Position numbers and translations under genes: made by a program. A stretch of 64,000 bases of DNA from Pohlia nutans (lineage: Eukaryota; Streptophyta; Bryopsida; Bryales; Mniaceae): positions 20,106,113-20,170,112 of the forward strand of contig CM040092.1 in NCBI GenBank assembly GCA_022496805.1, written 5' to 3'. Of the stretch, positions 35,801 to 45,454 are shown in pieces (position 1 is the stretch's first letter; each line of letters begins with the position of its first letter). The notes under the pieces were generated by a model. It searched no databases, had not been told where the DNA came from, and worked only from the letters and a program-made list of their open reading frames with translations.

Positions 35801-38800
35801 AAAACCATGATCCTTGGTTCTTTAGGGGTTAAACAAAAGGAACTCCGCATGGGACCTACTCAAAAATGCTAAAAAAGAAACATGAGGCCCAATTTAAGCT
35901 TCTTGGTCCTTTAGGGGTTAAGTATGAAAAGGACAAAAATAATTCAAGGCTTTGGAATATAGTTACCTTTTATGTAAAAGAAAAGGGTCACCAGGAGTGT
36001 AAGGACATTGAGCAATATGATGGTCAGCCATGTCAATATACCCACAAAGTATCGAACAAGGATGAGATATGCAATTGACAGAACTAGTGGGGCTATGCCA
36101 CCACAAACCACAAGAACTGGCCATGCTCTTCCCAAATCTGCAATATATCTCTGCAACAATATTAAACCCCTAGTCAACACTCACATCAAAAATATAGAGT
36201 TATTCTTAAACTCATTCAAAATGGAGTTACTCACTTTGTTTCAATGAAGAAAATTAAAGATTAAATCTTATGAATAGGTGTTTAAAATAAAATAAAATTG
36301 AAATTTAATCATGAGTATGAAATAGTGTTGACTTTCAAAATAATTATAATAATAGTTATCATATTATAGCTTATACAGCTGCTATCATGAGATTCATTAG
36401 ACTACCGGTTCACAACACCCTTTAGGAATCAAGGCTTATGCTCAAAAATACGAATTTTGATTCTTATAATACTGTAGAGGGCTCCCTATTCCAATAAAAG
36501 CACATTTTGTTGGAAAATGTCACGTGTCATTCCTACGTTACTTGAGACTCGTTGAAATTCTATGTGGAAGCTGCATTCCGGCACTAATAAAGATGAAATA
36601 GAGTGCTCTCTACAATATTTACATACATTTGATAAGCTTCGTCTGAAAAGAGACAAAATATTGACATAAAAAAATCAATTTCGAGTAAAAAAACAATGAG
36701 GGGGAATGGCCTGATATGGGTACCACTTTTACGCGTCTCACATAGTGTGACTTATGTTTAACTCATTTTCTGTGTGCTAGAAATTCCATCTGTAACACCA
36801 TGTATATAGTTGCAGCCATGGTGCCTATAACACCCTCTAATTTTTGTAATTTTCCAATGTTTTTTTCTTATCAAAAAGATATTTCTCAAAAATCACACCA
36901 TTTTTGGAGGGGGTACCCATATTAGGCCATATCAAGGTTTTACAATAGCAAAACTTTTGAGCCATGATTTATTGAGGATTGCAGTTCTGTGTGTGCATAG
37001 GCTCCACAGTGCACGCTTGCCCCTATTTTGTGCTTGTGAAGGGTCTGTTACTCCCAATACCAAAGCCATTTACACTAGCGCACATAGAAAAGAGCACCTC
37101 GTGATTGTTGGATTCAAATTTTATTAAAAAAACATTAAAATGAAAGCTCACCTTGGCAACAGCACTCGGAGTGGAGAGAGCATTGTGAATCACTTGCACA
37201 ATCACATTGCCTGAGTTCACAGCAACGCCTCCAGCATTCTCCCAAAGAGCCAAAGTGGCATTCGATGGCGTATCATCCAGTTGACAGCTCCAAAACACTA
37301 ATCTCACACAACACGTGAGATCATTAGAATACAATCATCTAAAATATCGAAATAACGTTTCAATGCCAAAAAATTCAGCAAAAATCTCTGCAATCACATT
37401 AAAAACACCAAACTTTGAACCTCAATAGCTAAGTACAAAAAGTGGATTTAGAAGAAAACTTTGCAGATGTGGTTCGTAGCTGACTATCCATGTATCAAAA
37501 ATTCACACTTATCACATGGATTAAGAGTCCGGGTCATCAAAACCAACAGTAAAAGAAATTCTATCTTCATTTGGTCCTATAGATTCTTATAGGACCAAAT
37601 GAATAGATTCTTTAGTTAGTTCCTTATAATTATTATTGCACAAAATTTTGGTTTTACAACATCCGTAAGCGTAAAACTTTGTAATACAATTACTCTCTTA
37701 TATTCCTACAAAAGTAACCCACATGCAAGGAAGTATTTAGTGTGTTTACAAATCTTACTTTAGGTAGTATAGAGTCTACCCTTAACCCCTAAAGAACCAA
37801 GAAGCTTGAATTGGGGCTCAAGATGTTTTTTTAACAGTTTTGAGTAGGTCCTATGTGGACTTCCTTTGCAAAGATACAAGCGTAAAGACACACTGGAAGT
37901 GGCCAGCCCGGGGGTGCATTGTACTAAACACGTACAAGTATACGTGAGTGCACAGAAGGGGTATTAATTTGAACATTGCCGTATTACGTATACATACAAT
38001 AAACACATTTAGAACTAAAAATATTCACGTATACTTACATTTAACATATATTTAAAACGGAATATATCTGTATACAAAAGTATTTAGACATATAACCTCT
38101 CGTATACAAGGGGCTTTTTAGAAGGGGTCATGAACGCACGTGATTCTCAAACATAATGTAGAGTACACCCCCGGGGTGGCCAGTGTATGGGAGAGAGGGA
38201 GAGAGACGTACGGTTGGTGCTGGCAAAGAGAACAGGATAACAAGGCCCTGTCAAGTTGAAAGAAGAGCTCTGTTGCTCCGGCGAGAGCAGAGCGAAATAA
38301 TCATAGTTTCGGGCGGCCCACTGTGACATGCTCAATGTCACGCTACCTTCCGGGTAATCACACACCCACGTCAAGTTGCCTGCACTGGGCTGTGGACACT
38401 CCCCCAAGCATATGCTCCTTGCATCCCCCAATGTGAACGGATCCGACGTCAACCCACTCTTGTACACCTGCTCCACCACTTCTTTTTTTCAATATTTCTC
38501 TACATCTTTTCGCTGAAATTTACATCACCATTTCCATCTTGTTGTAACTCTTTACTAGTAACAAACGTTTTAATGTATCAAGGACTATTTCATACGTATA
38601 TGACTTTATATTAACCCATTATGTTTTCAATAAGTTAAAATTCCAATGACGACTGTAGGTCGAAGCTGGTTTAGAAAAATGGTATTGATGACTATAGGTT
38701 CCACTTGTGGCTTTTCAACGGTTGGTTGCAGGGTTTGTAAGTGAGCAGTCGACAGTTCTAGAGCAGGGTTTTCTATGCCCACAAAGACCATTATGTGAAG

Positions 38801-39981
38801 TAATCTAGCCTTTCATATCTTATTTAATTTCATGGCCTTTCACTTCGTCACTGGTGGTGTGGAGAAAAGCGGCGCCCTAGTTTAATTAAAATTATACTTG
38901 TGATTCAAATTTATAGCAAAAGGTGAAAATGTTATTAGAATTTCTTAGGCCCACAGAAAAGTGTGCATGATTTGAAATGAGAAGGTTAGATTCTACACTG
39001 AGAACGTGTATTCAGCCTTTTGAATGACCAAGGTTAGTTAGTTTCTCGCCAAGAACGCTCGCTTTCAAACGAGCAAGGTTAGAAACAACATGTACAGTAA
39101 GAAAAAGCATAATAATTTGCTTTAAATTTATCTTCCCAACAAGCAAGATTAGATTCTACACTCAAATCGGTCACTTTGAAATTCAATTCAACCCATTTGA
39201 ATGAACAAGGTTCGTTTCCGTGGACACTAAGATTGTTCAGTTTGAATTCATTCAATCCTTTTGAATGAACAAGGTTACTTAGTTTCTACATTAAAATTGT
39301 TAGCTTTGAATTCAAACTTGTGAATGAAAAAGGTTCGTTTCCACGCTAGAGTTGTTCAGTTCGAATTCAATCCTTTTGAATGACCTAGGTTGGTTTCGAC
39401 ATTGAAATTTTTGCTTTGAATTCAAACTTCTGGTTAGTTTCTACACTGAGAACATTCACTTCGCTTTCAACTTTGGTCATTACCAAGGGTAGTGAAATCA
39501 AAATTGCTCTTGGTTTCTTCACCTGGTTGGGATTGACCCAGTAGCGAACATCGTAGTCTTTGAGATTGAGGGAGCCCTTGTTATCGCCGCAAGTGTTGCC
39601 CTTGTAATCGAGTCCATAGACAAGTCGCCTTGGGTCGCCTTTGGTGAAGCCCCAGCTGGATTCGATGACGATGCCGATGCCGTAGGCGAGGAAGAGAGCC
39701 AGGAAGACGACGTCGCGGCACTTGCGGTTCTGCTTGATGCGAGGCTTTTCATTCGGAGCGGGGCCAGCAGACTCGGGGTCCCCGCTGTACGCGTAGCCGG
39801 GCGAGGAGTAGATGGGAGGCGCACTGGGCGAGTACGCCGGAGGTCCCACGTAGGGTTTCACAGGGCTGCCGTAATCGGACGGCGCGTTGTTGGGGCTGGC
39901 GCCGAACAGCGGCGTCGTGCCGCCCCCGCCGGATACAATCGCACCTCTCGGCCCCGCTGACGATGCCTTGTTGCGCCCCAT
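29856..39981 (-). CDS. CTL1: Choline transporter-like protein (CTL/SLC44 family)
   Basis: Ten coding exons on the minus strand join in frame: 39981-39523, 38467-38212, 37297-37152, 36150-35967, 35219-35143, 34918-34805, 33698-33342, 32198-31941, 31118-30891 and 30083-29856 (TAA), giving 768 residues. The N-terminal 80 residues are Gly/Pro/Tyr-rich and probably cytosolic. The first membrane segment is near residues 91-107 (VVFLALFLAYGIGIVI). A long loop follows, with conserved Cys (ARSICLGECPQPSA, WVCDYPEG, GPCYPVLFA, FWSCQ) and NxS/T sites, then about nine hydrophobic segments. The C-terminal family signature is clear (KVSSPLFPVL, VVEMAIDTILLSFCIDSEEN, APPLLM). Plant members such as Arabidopsis CTL1/CHER1 affect choline and membrane traffic. 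Introns hold many MITEs. Confidence 0.92.
30405..30645. repeat. Intronic minisatellite, about 32-bp unit
   Basis: About seven degenerate units of CACACTTTTACATGCAACACT.TTGA within the last intron of the CTL gene. Confidence 0.85.
31430..31545. mobile_element. Hairpin-type inverted repeat in CTL intron 8
   Basis: GCTACATTTGTT and GCAACATTTAGGAA on the left pair with TTTCCTAATGTTGC and ACAAATGTAGC on the right, around a loop of about 10 bases. It is probably a small foldback MITE; no target duplication was identified. Confidence 0.5.
31780..31922. mobile_element. TTAA-flanked short MITE, copy 2, truncated
   Basis: The right end AATCCTTGGTCCTTGAGGAG|TTAA and part of the interior are present; the left end is missing. 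It lies 17 bp from the donor of CTL exon 8 (31941). Confidence 0.65.
33076..33264. mobile_element. CACTA-type MITE with GTC duplication (CTL intron 7)
   Basis: Element 33079-33261 (183 bp). The left end CACTACAAGCAGTGGCGTCG pairs with the inverse GCGACGCCTTCTCCTTGTAGTG on the right. GTC occurs on both sides (33076-33078 and 33262-33264), the 3-bp target duplication expected for CACTA elements. No coding frame. Confidence 0.88.
34037..34264. mobile_element. TTAA-flanked short MITE, copy 3, left end decayed
   Basis: It contains ATAGGTCCTATGTAGA, TTCAGATTCTAGTGACATAAATTTTGGT and the right end AATCCTTGGTCCTTCAAGGGATAAG, in an intron of the CTL gene. The left TIR is recognisable only as AAGGACTTCAATTGGGC. 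Confidence 0.6.
35447..35921. mobile_element. Cluster of three TTAA-flanked short MITEs (CTL intron 4)
   Basis: The full copy is 35600-35828 (229 bp) between TTAA at 35596-35599 and 35829-35832, with ends CCCCTAAAGGACCAAAAAGCC and TCCTTGGTTCTTTAGGGG. A truncated inverted copy precedes it (35451 to about 35531, TTAA at 35447). Another truncated inverted copy follows (35833-35917, TTAA at 35918). Neighbouring partial copies suggest repeated insertion into or next to the same family. Confidence 0.8.
36705..36932. mobile_element. Inverted-repeat MITE, ATGGCCTRATATGGGTACC ends
   Basis: ATGGCCTGATATGGGTACC (36706) is matched by GGTACCCATATTAGGCCAT (ending about 36931), 18 of 19 bases. Located in a CTL intron. 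A single related end occurs at 56684 (AATGGTCTAATATGGGTACC). No target duplication was established. Confidence 0.65.
37569..37604. repeat. Perfect short hairpin
   Basis: TCATTTGGTCCTATA and its exact inverse TATAGGACCAAATGA are separated by a 6-base loop (GATTCT). It lies within CTL intron 2. Confidence 0.7.
37782..37869. mobile_element. TTAA-flanked short MITE, copy 7, right part missing
   Basis: TTAA then CCCCTAAAGAACCAAGAAGC, continuing to GTCCTATGTGGACTTCCTTTG, where homology stops about 35 bp before the CCCGGGG MITE. Confidence 0.65.
37899..38183. mobile_element. CCCGGGG hAT-like MITE, copy 3, beside a splice donor
   Basis: Element 37907-38175 (269 bp) with ends CCCGGGGGTGCATTGTAC and GTAGAGTACACCCCCGGG, between GTGGCCAG at 37899-37906 and at 38176-38183 (perfect 8 bp). 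The right duplication is 27 bp from the donor (GTACGT, ending 38211 on the minus strand) of CTL exon 2. Confidence 0.9.
38960..39480. repeat. Intronic minisatellite, about 60-65 bp unit
   Basis: Seven to eight degenerate units (CCTTTTGAATGA.CAAGGTTAGTTTC and TTCAGTTTGAATTCA) fill intron 1 of the CTL gene up to exon 1. Confidence 0.8.
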
Positions 39982-40005
39982 TAGACCATCCACAAGCAAA
40001 TTCTC

Positions 40006-40720
40006 CTGCGGAAACACACAAAAATCTCCCTATAATTGCAATCCTTACACTGTAATCAAACCTAGAAAAATCTCATGTGCCATGAAATCTACCCTATACA
40101 AGGAAATGCTGCAAGGATTTCAACACACGGAGCATGCAAAGAATCAAAGAATAGACTCTTCATGAACGCTGGTTCCAAAGAACCAGGCAGCGTGAATTCT
40201 CTCTTTCTCTCAGCAAGTCAAACTCTTGGCCGCGTGAAATGCATTGCCTTGTTAGACTCCAGGTTTCATTGAAGAATTCCAGCGCTTGTTTGCGAACGTT
40301 ACTACTACTAATTGATCCAGGAATTCCTTCGACCTCCGATGAAGATTCATTGTAAGTTCAAATTGGTTCAAATTGATCCTCAAGGCAACAACGATCGCAC
40401 CGAATTCTATCGAACTTACTCACCTGGAAGAAACGAGAAGACGTCTGGAAACGAATCCTTGAATTGCAATTGATCCACCCAGGCGTCCAAAGTGTGCGCC
40501 CTTCAGCAATTCTATGAACTACATAGTCTGAATCACGTAGTCGTGGAGCCGCAGTAGAAACACAACTGGAAGAGGAGGAGGAAATCCAATGGTGCGTTAA
40601 GTTAGAAGCGTGTTGATTGAGAGGGCTCAGTGAGAGTGACTGAGCCTGGGAATGCGGACGGATGGAAAGGAGCGAGAAAGCCAAAGGGCAGTGAGTGCCT
40701 GGAACGGGTGAATGATTCAT
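40006..40720 (-). promoter_or_regulatory. CTL gene 5' untranslated region with intron
   Basis: The start-codon exon begins at 40005, just after a TTTCCGCAG acceptor, 24 bases upstream of the ATG at 39981. A matching donor (CTTCCAG then GTGAGTAAG) lies at 40424/40423, so a 5' untranslated exon upstream is joined by an intron of 40006-40423. The exon probably extends past 40700, where the sequence is GC-richer. The exact transcription start is not visible. Confidence 0.6.
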
Positions 40721-41072
40721 TCATTCATTGTGGGGGTTGCGAACTGGAGAAGGGTGAAGGCACAAAGACGGAGGCAAAAGTGTATGAATCTTCGTGCCTG
40801 GGTCCGTCGTTGACACAGAAAGGGATGGAAACCGCGTGTTCCTCAGTTTGTTAGTTCTTGTTCTTCGTGCACCACGGCGAGAGGTTTCTTTGGTGATTTG
40901 TAAACGGAGGCCGCGCCTTCGTGGAAACGCCTTCAGGTAAAGCCGGCAACACTAATAATCATGTAGTGTGAATCTGGGCCTACCAACCCCATGCCCGTGA
41001 TTCCTGGTTTCTTCCTCATGCCTGCTCTTCCAGAAAAAGGGTGTTGTTTTCGATGATATTGTTTTCTCCACT

Positions 41073-41559
41073 TTAGGGCTGCTTTACATATGAAGTTGAC
41101 GCCGTTTTTTCTTGGGGTCGATTCAACCAAATTTCAACCCTTGTTAGCCTTCAGGCCGGCCTCAAGTACTCAATATAATAAGATTATGACAGAGACCCAT
41201 GTTTACTAGCATTTTGAAAATTTCACCCATTTATCTCCCAAAAAGAGCCGTTCAGATTTGCAAACAATCCAAGGGTGTTGATTGCTGCAAAAAAAATTAT
41301 TTTTAACAAAAGTGAATAGTTTTTGAATATTTTTTAAAAAAATCTGGAAATGGCCCCAACGTCACGAATTGGCCTCCCTTTTTTCAATGCACCCAATTCT
41401 TCAAGTAGGTGTTGTGTCACATATTGTCATTTTTAATTTTAAAAAAAATTGATATAATGGGGTTGGGGTTGATTTCAGGATTTGGACGAATGAGAGGTGG
41501 GGATTCAAGCCATTTTACACATCAAAACGGCCTTGATTTCATATGTAAAGTGGCCTTTA
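41073..41559. mobile_element. Tourist/Harbinger-like MITE, 481 bp
   Basis: Element 41076-41556 between TTA at 41073-41075 and 41557-41559. The left end GGGCTGCTTTACATATGAAGT pairs with the inverse of ATTTCATATGTAAAGTGGCCT. The GGGC.GCTT start and 3-bp TTA resemble the large Harbinger element at 1051, so it may be mobilised by the same family. Confidence 0.8.
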
Positions 41560-42400
41560 GTGTTAAATAATCATTACCAAATAATTAGTGTCGAATAATA
41601 ATAATAATGGCCTACAAGACCATAGTGAATGAAAATTATGTTGGAGGTAGTTTGTCTATCTATACCGTAGGGGCATAGTGTCAAAAACAATGTGTTGAGA
41701 AGAGTGTCAAAAACAACATCTTTTTGGATAGTGTAGGGCCACACAAGTCACGAAACAATGATTAGTTTGAAGTGAATGAAGTAAAATGCATTGTTGTAAG
41801 CTTGGGGGAGAAGAGAACAAGTACTATGTTATGCAGGATGTTTAGCTAAATATAACATTTTCATCAATCAATAATGGATTTTGTAAATGATGCTTTGTCA
41901 ACACTAAGATCCTCCAATTTGAAATGGAACGGGAATTTATTTGTACAAATTCAACATCATCATTCTTAAAAAAAAACAAGTGAAAGTCGTCACTTTTTTT
42001 TTTTGCATGTTTTGTTGTTGAACATCGTTCCATGACATTGTTTCTATCCTTTATGGTTTGGCCCTCAGTAGTGTTTTCAACATTTTCCTATCTTCATTTG
42101 TGTAAAATATATGCACCCGTGATTGTTACTATTAGCAATTGATGATTTCTTTATTGGTCTTATTGACAAGTGAAAGAAAATTTGAATGTACAGTCGGGTA
42201 CAACATGTTTACGAATTTTTTCGGGCCTGAAATTTCAGTATAGTATGTAGGAACTTTGAGGAGCTATAGGAGGTGCAAAAATGATTCAATTTTGAAACCA
42301 AAAGTTGCGTTAGAAACATAGAAAAGAAAGCCTTATATTTATGATAAATATGTACATGTACATATGGAAAAATAAATAAGATTTATAATCTTTTTCTACA
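41560..42400. other. Gene-free stretch, possible left flank of the Tc1/mariner element
   Basis: AT-rich. A sequence TGTACAGTCGGGTACAAC at 42188 could be part of an element end, but no matching end was found on the other side. Confidence 0.35.
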
Positions 42401-42406
42401 TACTAT

Positions 42407-43417
42407 TTACCATCTGGTGCTTCCCTTTGCTGAAATGATTGCTTCTATTCGATTAGGCATACTTGCAATAAGATTTTGTAATTTATCTATGGAGACTTCA
42501 TTCCATACTACTTCAGAAGTTTGCATCATTTCTTGTTTATCTTTTGGTTGGTTGTGGTAGCGGAACAAATCTTTCACAAATTTCTATAAGTTCTCAATGG
42601 GATTGAGGTCTGGTGAGTTTGAAGGGCAATCAAGTTTTTGAATACCATAAGCTATCCTCTATTGTTGTGCAAATTTGCTGCGGTGGATTGGAGCACCATC
42701 TCCCATGAGTGTGAGCTGATGAGGATGATCATGTATAAAATAGAAGGCACTTAAAGTGTTGTCATAGACATTTTGAATGAAATTGGTTGCTGTTTATTCA
42801 CCCTCCGGCATAAGAACTAATGGGCTTTTGTCAAACCCGGTAAAAGCCCTCTAAACTATTACTGAAGATTTACCCGATTTGAAAGTAGGTACTAAACACT
42901 TAGATGTATATGCTTTATGTGGCTTCCGCCACACTCTAATCTGCCGTGAGGTTTTTCCAAGTTCAAAGGAGGACTCATCAGACCATATCACATTTTTCCA
43001 ATCGTTCTCAATCCAATGTCGATGTTCTTTTGCAAATGCTAATTTCTTTGCTCTATAATCTACAGTCAAATAGGACATTTTACGGGAAATCCTATTGTAA
43101 AATGCAAGCTTGCAGATATAGGTATGTATGGTGTTTCTATGCATATGGAAACGATCTATAAGCATTGCAAGAGTTTGCTGGCGGTCGAAATGAACAAGCC
43201 GAGCTAAATCTCGCAATACACAAGTTGTGAGTTTTTGAGGAGCGTGGCTTGTTGATTGAGTTCACATACAACCTGTTAATCTCCATTTTGTAAGGACAAT
43301 GGAGACAATAGACCGAGGCATTTGCAGCACGTCTGCAATGTCTTTACACTTCATTCCTTTCTCTCGCATTGTTACAATGAAAAATTTCTCTTTCTTCGTC
43401 AAAGTGCGCTGCCGCAT
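42407..43417 (-). pseudogene. Tc1/mariner-like transposase, five nonsense codons
   Basis: One uninterrupted reading frame of 336 codons runs from ATG 43417 to TAA 42409, with no frameshift but five internal stops. It starts with a helix-turn-helix region (EKFFIVTMREKGMKCKDIADVLQM). The DDE domain shows IWSDESSFE (first Asp), LMGDGAPIHRSK (second Asp) and SPDLNPIENL (third acidic residue). The stops are a TGA near 43255, a TAG at 42851-42853, then a TAA and two TAGs further on; the last TAG stands where Trp follows IENL in the family. Each stop can come from one C-to-T or G-to-A transition. A related C-terminal relic is at 29255-29400. Confidence 0.85.
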
Positions 43418-43439
43418 TCTGAGAATCTAACCAAGTTGA

Positions 43440-44640
43440 GAAAGAAGGACTAACTTGTAATTTATGTGTAACTAAACGGTAAACATGACTAAATATGTAA
43501 GTGAGACAAAACGGTATGGCAAGACAGAAGTCGGTAGTCGGTATTGCACCACATGAACACTAGCCGGTATTGCAATACAAGTACACAAGTATACACGAGC
43601 TAGTCAACAGTAGAGTCATATCAGATGAGTTATACTAGGCAACAGAGTCATATCAGACGAGTTATACTAGGCAACAGAGTCATACCAGGTAGTAGAAACA
43701 TACCAACTTATCACAACCAACATAGAAGATCCACCACCATTGTTCCATATGCTTCGGTGCTGATCGGTGCGACCTCCGACATGATAGGAGATTGACGACG
43801 CACGTTTGAGAGGTGGCATTGGAAAATTGTGGAAAATGCATCACTGCCATGTTTGATGGGATGTTGTCAGCATTGAAAGTAGGTAGATCCTATATCAAGC
43901 AGCCGCATTGATTATGAAGATTGCAAATATGACAAGAAAAAATTCCTACCAATAGAGGACTAGAGTAGGAATGTCCTTTTCAATTTGTAGGTTCATAGGT
44001 GCCATATCGAGCAGATTACAATTTAGGGAAGGGACAGCAAAGGACTTTGTTTTTGACAAGGAATCAAAAATTCGTAAGCAACTTGTACAGGATTGTACAA
44101 TAGTGTGCATTATTTGGACATCGTATGAATAAGTTATGAAGTTTATACTCTAATGAATATAGGTACATCCAAAGATGCTACTCAAAAGGTGTTTAATGTT
44201 GCTTGAAGAAAGCATGCAAAGGTTCTTGGAGAGCACCTTATCAAAAAGGATGTTGGAGAAATGATAAAGACTTCTGGGGGGTGCATTATTCTTTAAATCC
44301 AAGGAACATGAGTATTCACAACTATGATGAGTTAAACCTTTGGGTCCTTTTAATTCATGGGAGGAAAAAATTCTACCTAATTTTATATGTAATATAGGAT
44401 GTTTTAAATTCAAGCAAGGAATAATTTGAGATTATTATTAGAATATACCTCAAATATTCCAATTATGTGATAGCCCCATTCAATACCCTTTTAATGCACG
44501 TGGTTACACTAGATATATGTTAGTGATCCCCGAGACCAATGTACTTTGATATAGACAGTCTAACCTTGATAATATGATAAAAGCAATCAATGTGATTTCG
44601 GTAGTGTAACCTAATAATATGACACTACATAATACGACAC
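43440..44640. other. Gene-free stretch with a short tandem repeat
   Basis: At 43612-43690 the 32-bp unit AGAGTCATATCAGATGAGTT... occurs twice plus a partial third copy. The rest is AT-rich with no supported gene. Confidence 0.55.
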
Positions 44641-45262
44641 ATTTCTGCAGCGCCAAACTCATTACCAGAAATTCCAGCTATTCAGAGATTGTTTGCTATT
44701 GTTCTGTACAACAATGATCAGTTTATGAGCTAACAATGAAGGAACGGAACCAGAACAAGCTCAATACAGACATCCGCTGGACGTACAATACAATATAGAA
44801 GGCAAATCAAAGCTATTGTGAAATTTTGAGAATATTTCAGTTGACTAATTCTGAGTTGGATTCAAAACATTATTAACTATGCCTTGCTCGGCAATGTATA
44901 ATTATAGATTCTTTAGCTCAAGGTTAAGACTGACAGAGGCAAAATATACTACCCCTAGTCATTCACTGTTGGGGAGCCTTTTCACAATGTTATGTCATTG
45001 TAGCCATGAGATTTCTGTGGAAAATAAAAATGGAAACCAGAACAGAATGATGATCAAAGGTTGAATATCCTGAAAGGCAAGGTATGTCCTTCAATTACAA
45101 CACTTACAGGAATAGCCAAGCAACCAGTTAAGGCAGATTTGCAGCTCTCCAAAATGACAACTGCAAGTCAATCCTAACACAGAAGCTGCAAAACATTCAG
45201 TCTAACGATGGCTGTAAAGGGGATCCATCAGTTACATGTCCATAAATGTGGTGTAATTTCTA
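44640..45262. repeat. Arm of the inverted duplication with 27280-28310 (empty-site copy)
   Basis: Reverse complement of the 27.3-28.3 kb arm. At about 44935-44965 it reads, on the minus strand, AGTATATTTTGCCTCTGTCAG, the uninterrupted version of the site that holds the CCCGGGG MITE in the other arm. Confidence 0.7.
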
Positions 45263-45454
45263 ATCATTCTCCATGTCTATGCATGGTTGACCTCAATGCG
45301 TTGCTAAGAACCGGTTGACTGCTTCCTACCCTACTTGGATTTTCATTACTGCAATTTCAACTGCATATCTTTAGAATTTCTGAAAATGATGAACCTGTTC
45401 ACCTGAGAACGACGATTCCTCCATGGCTTGAGAGGGATATTCAGGTCCATGTAA

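Noticed and set aside
39519..39824. 101-codon minus-strand frame rich in Ser/Ala/Arg
   Set aside because: It is an out-of-frame shadow of CTL exon 1, whose frame matches the family and splices correctly.
42851..43216. A separate 121-residue protein gene
   Set aside because: It is the open middle part of the Tc1/mariner transposase between two nonsense codons.
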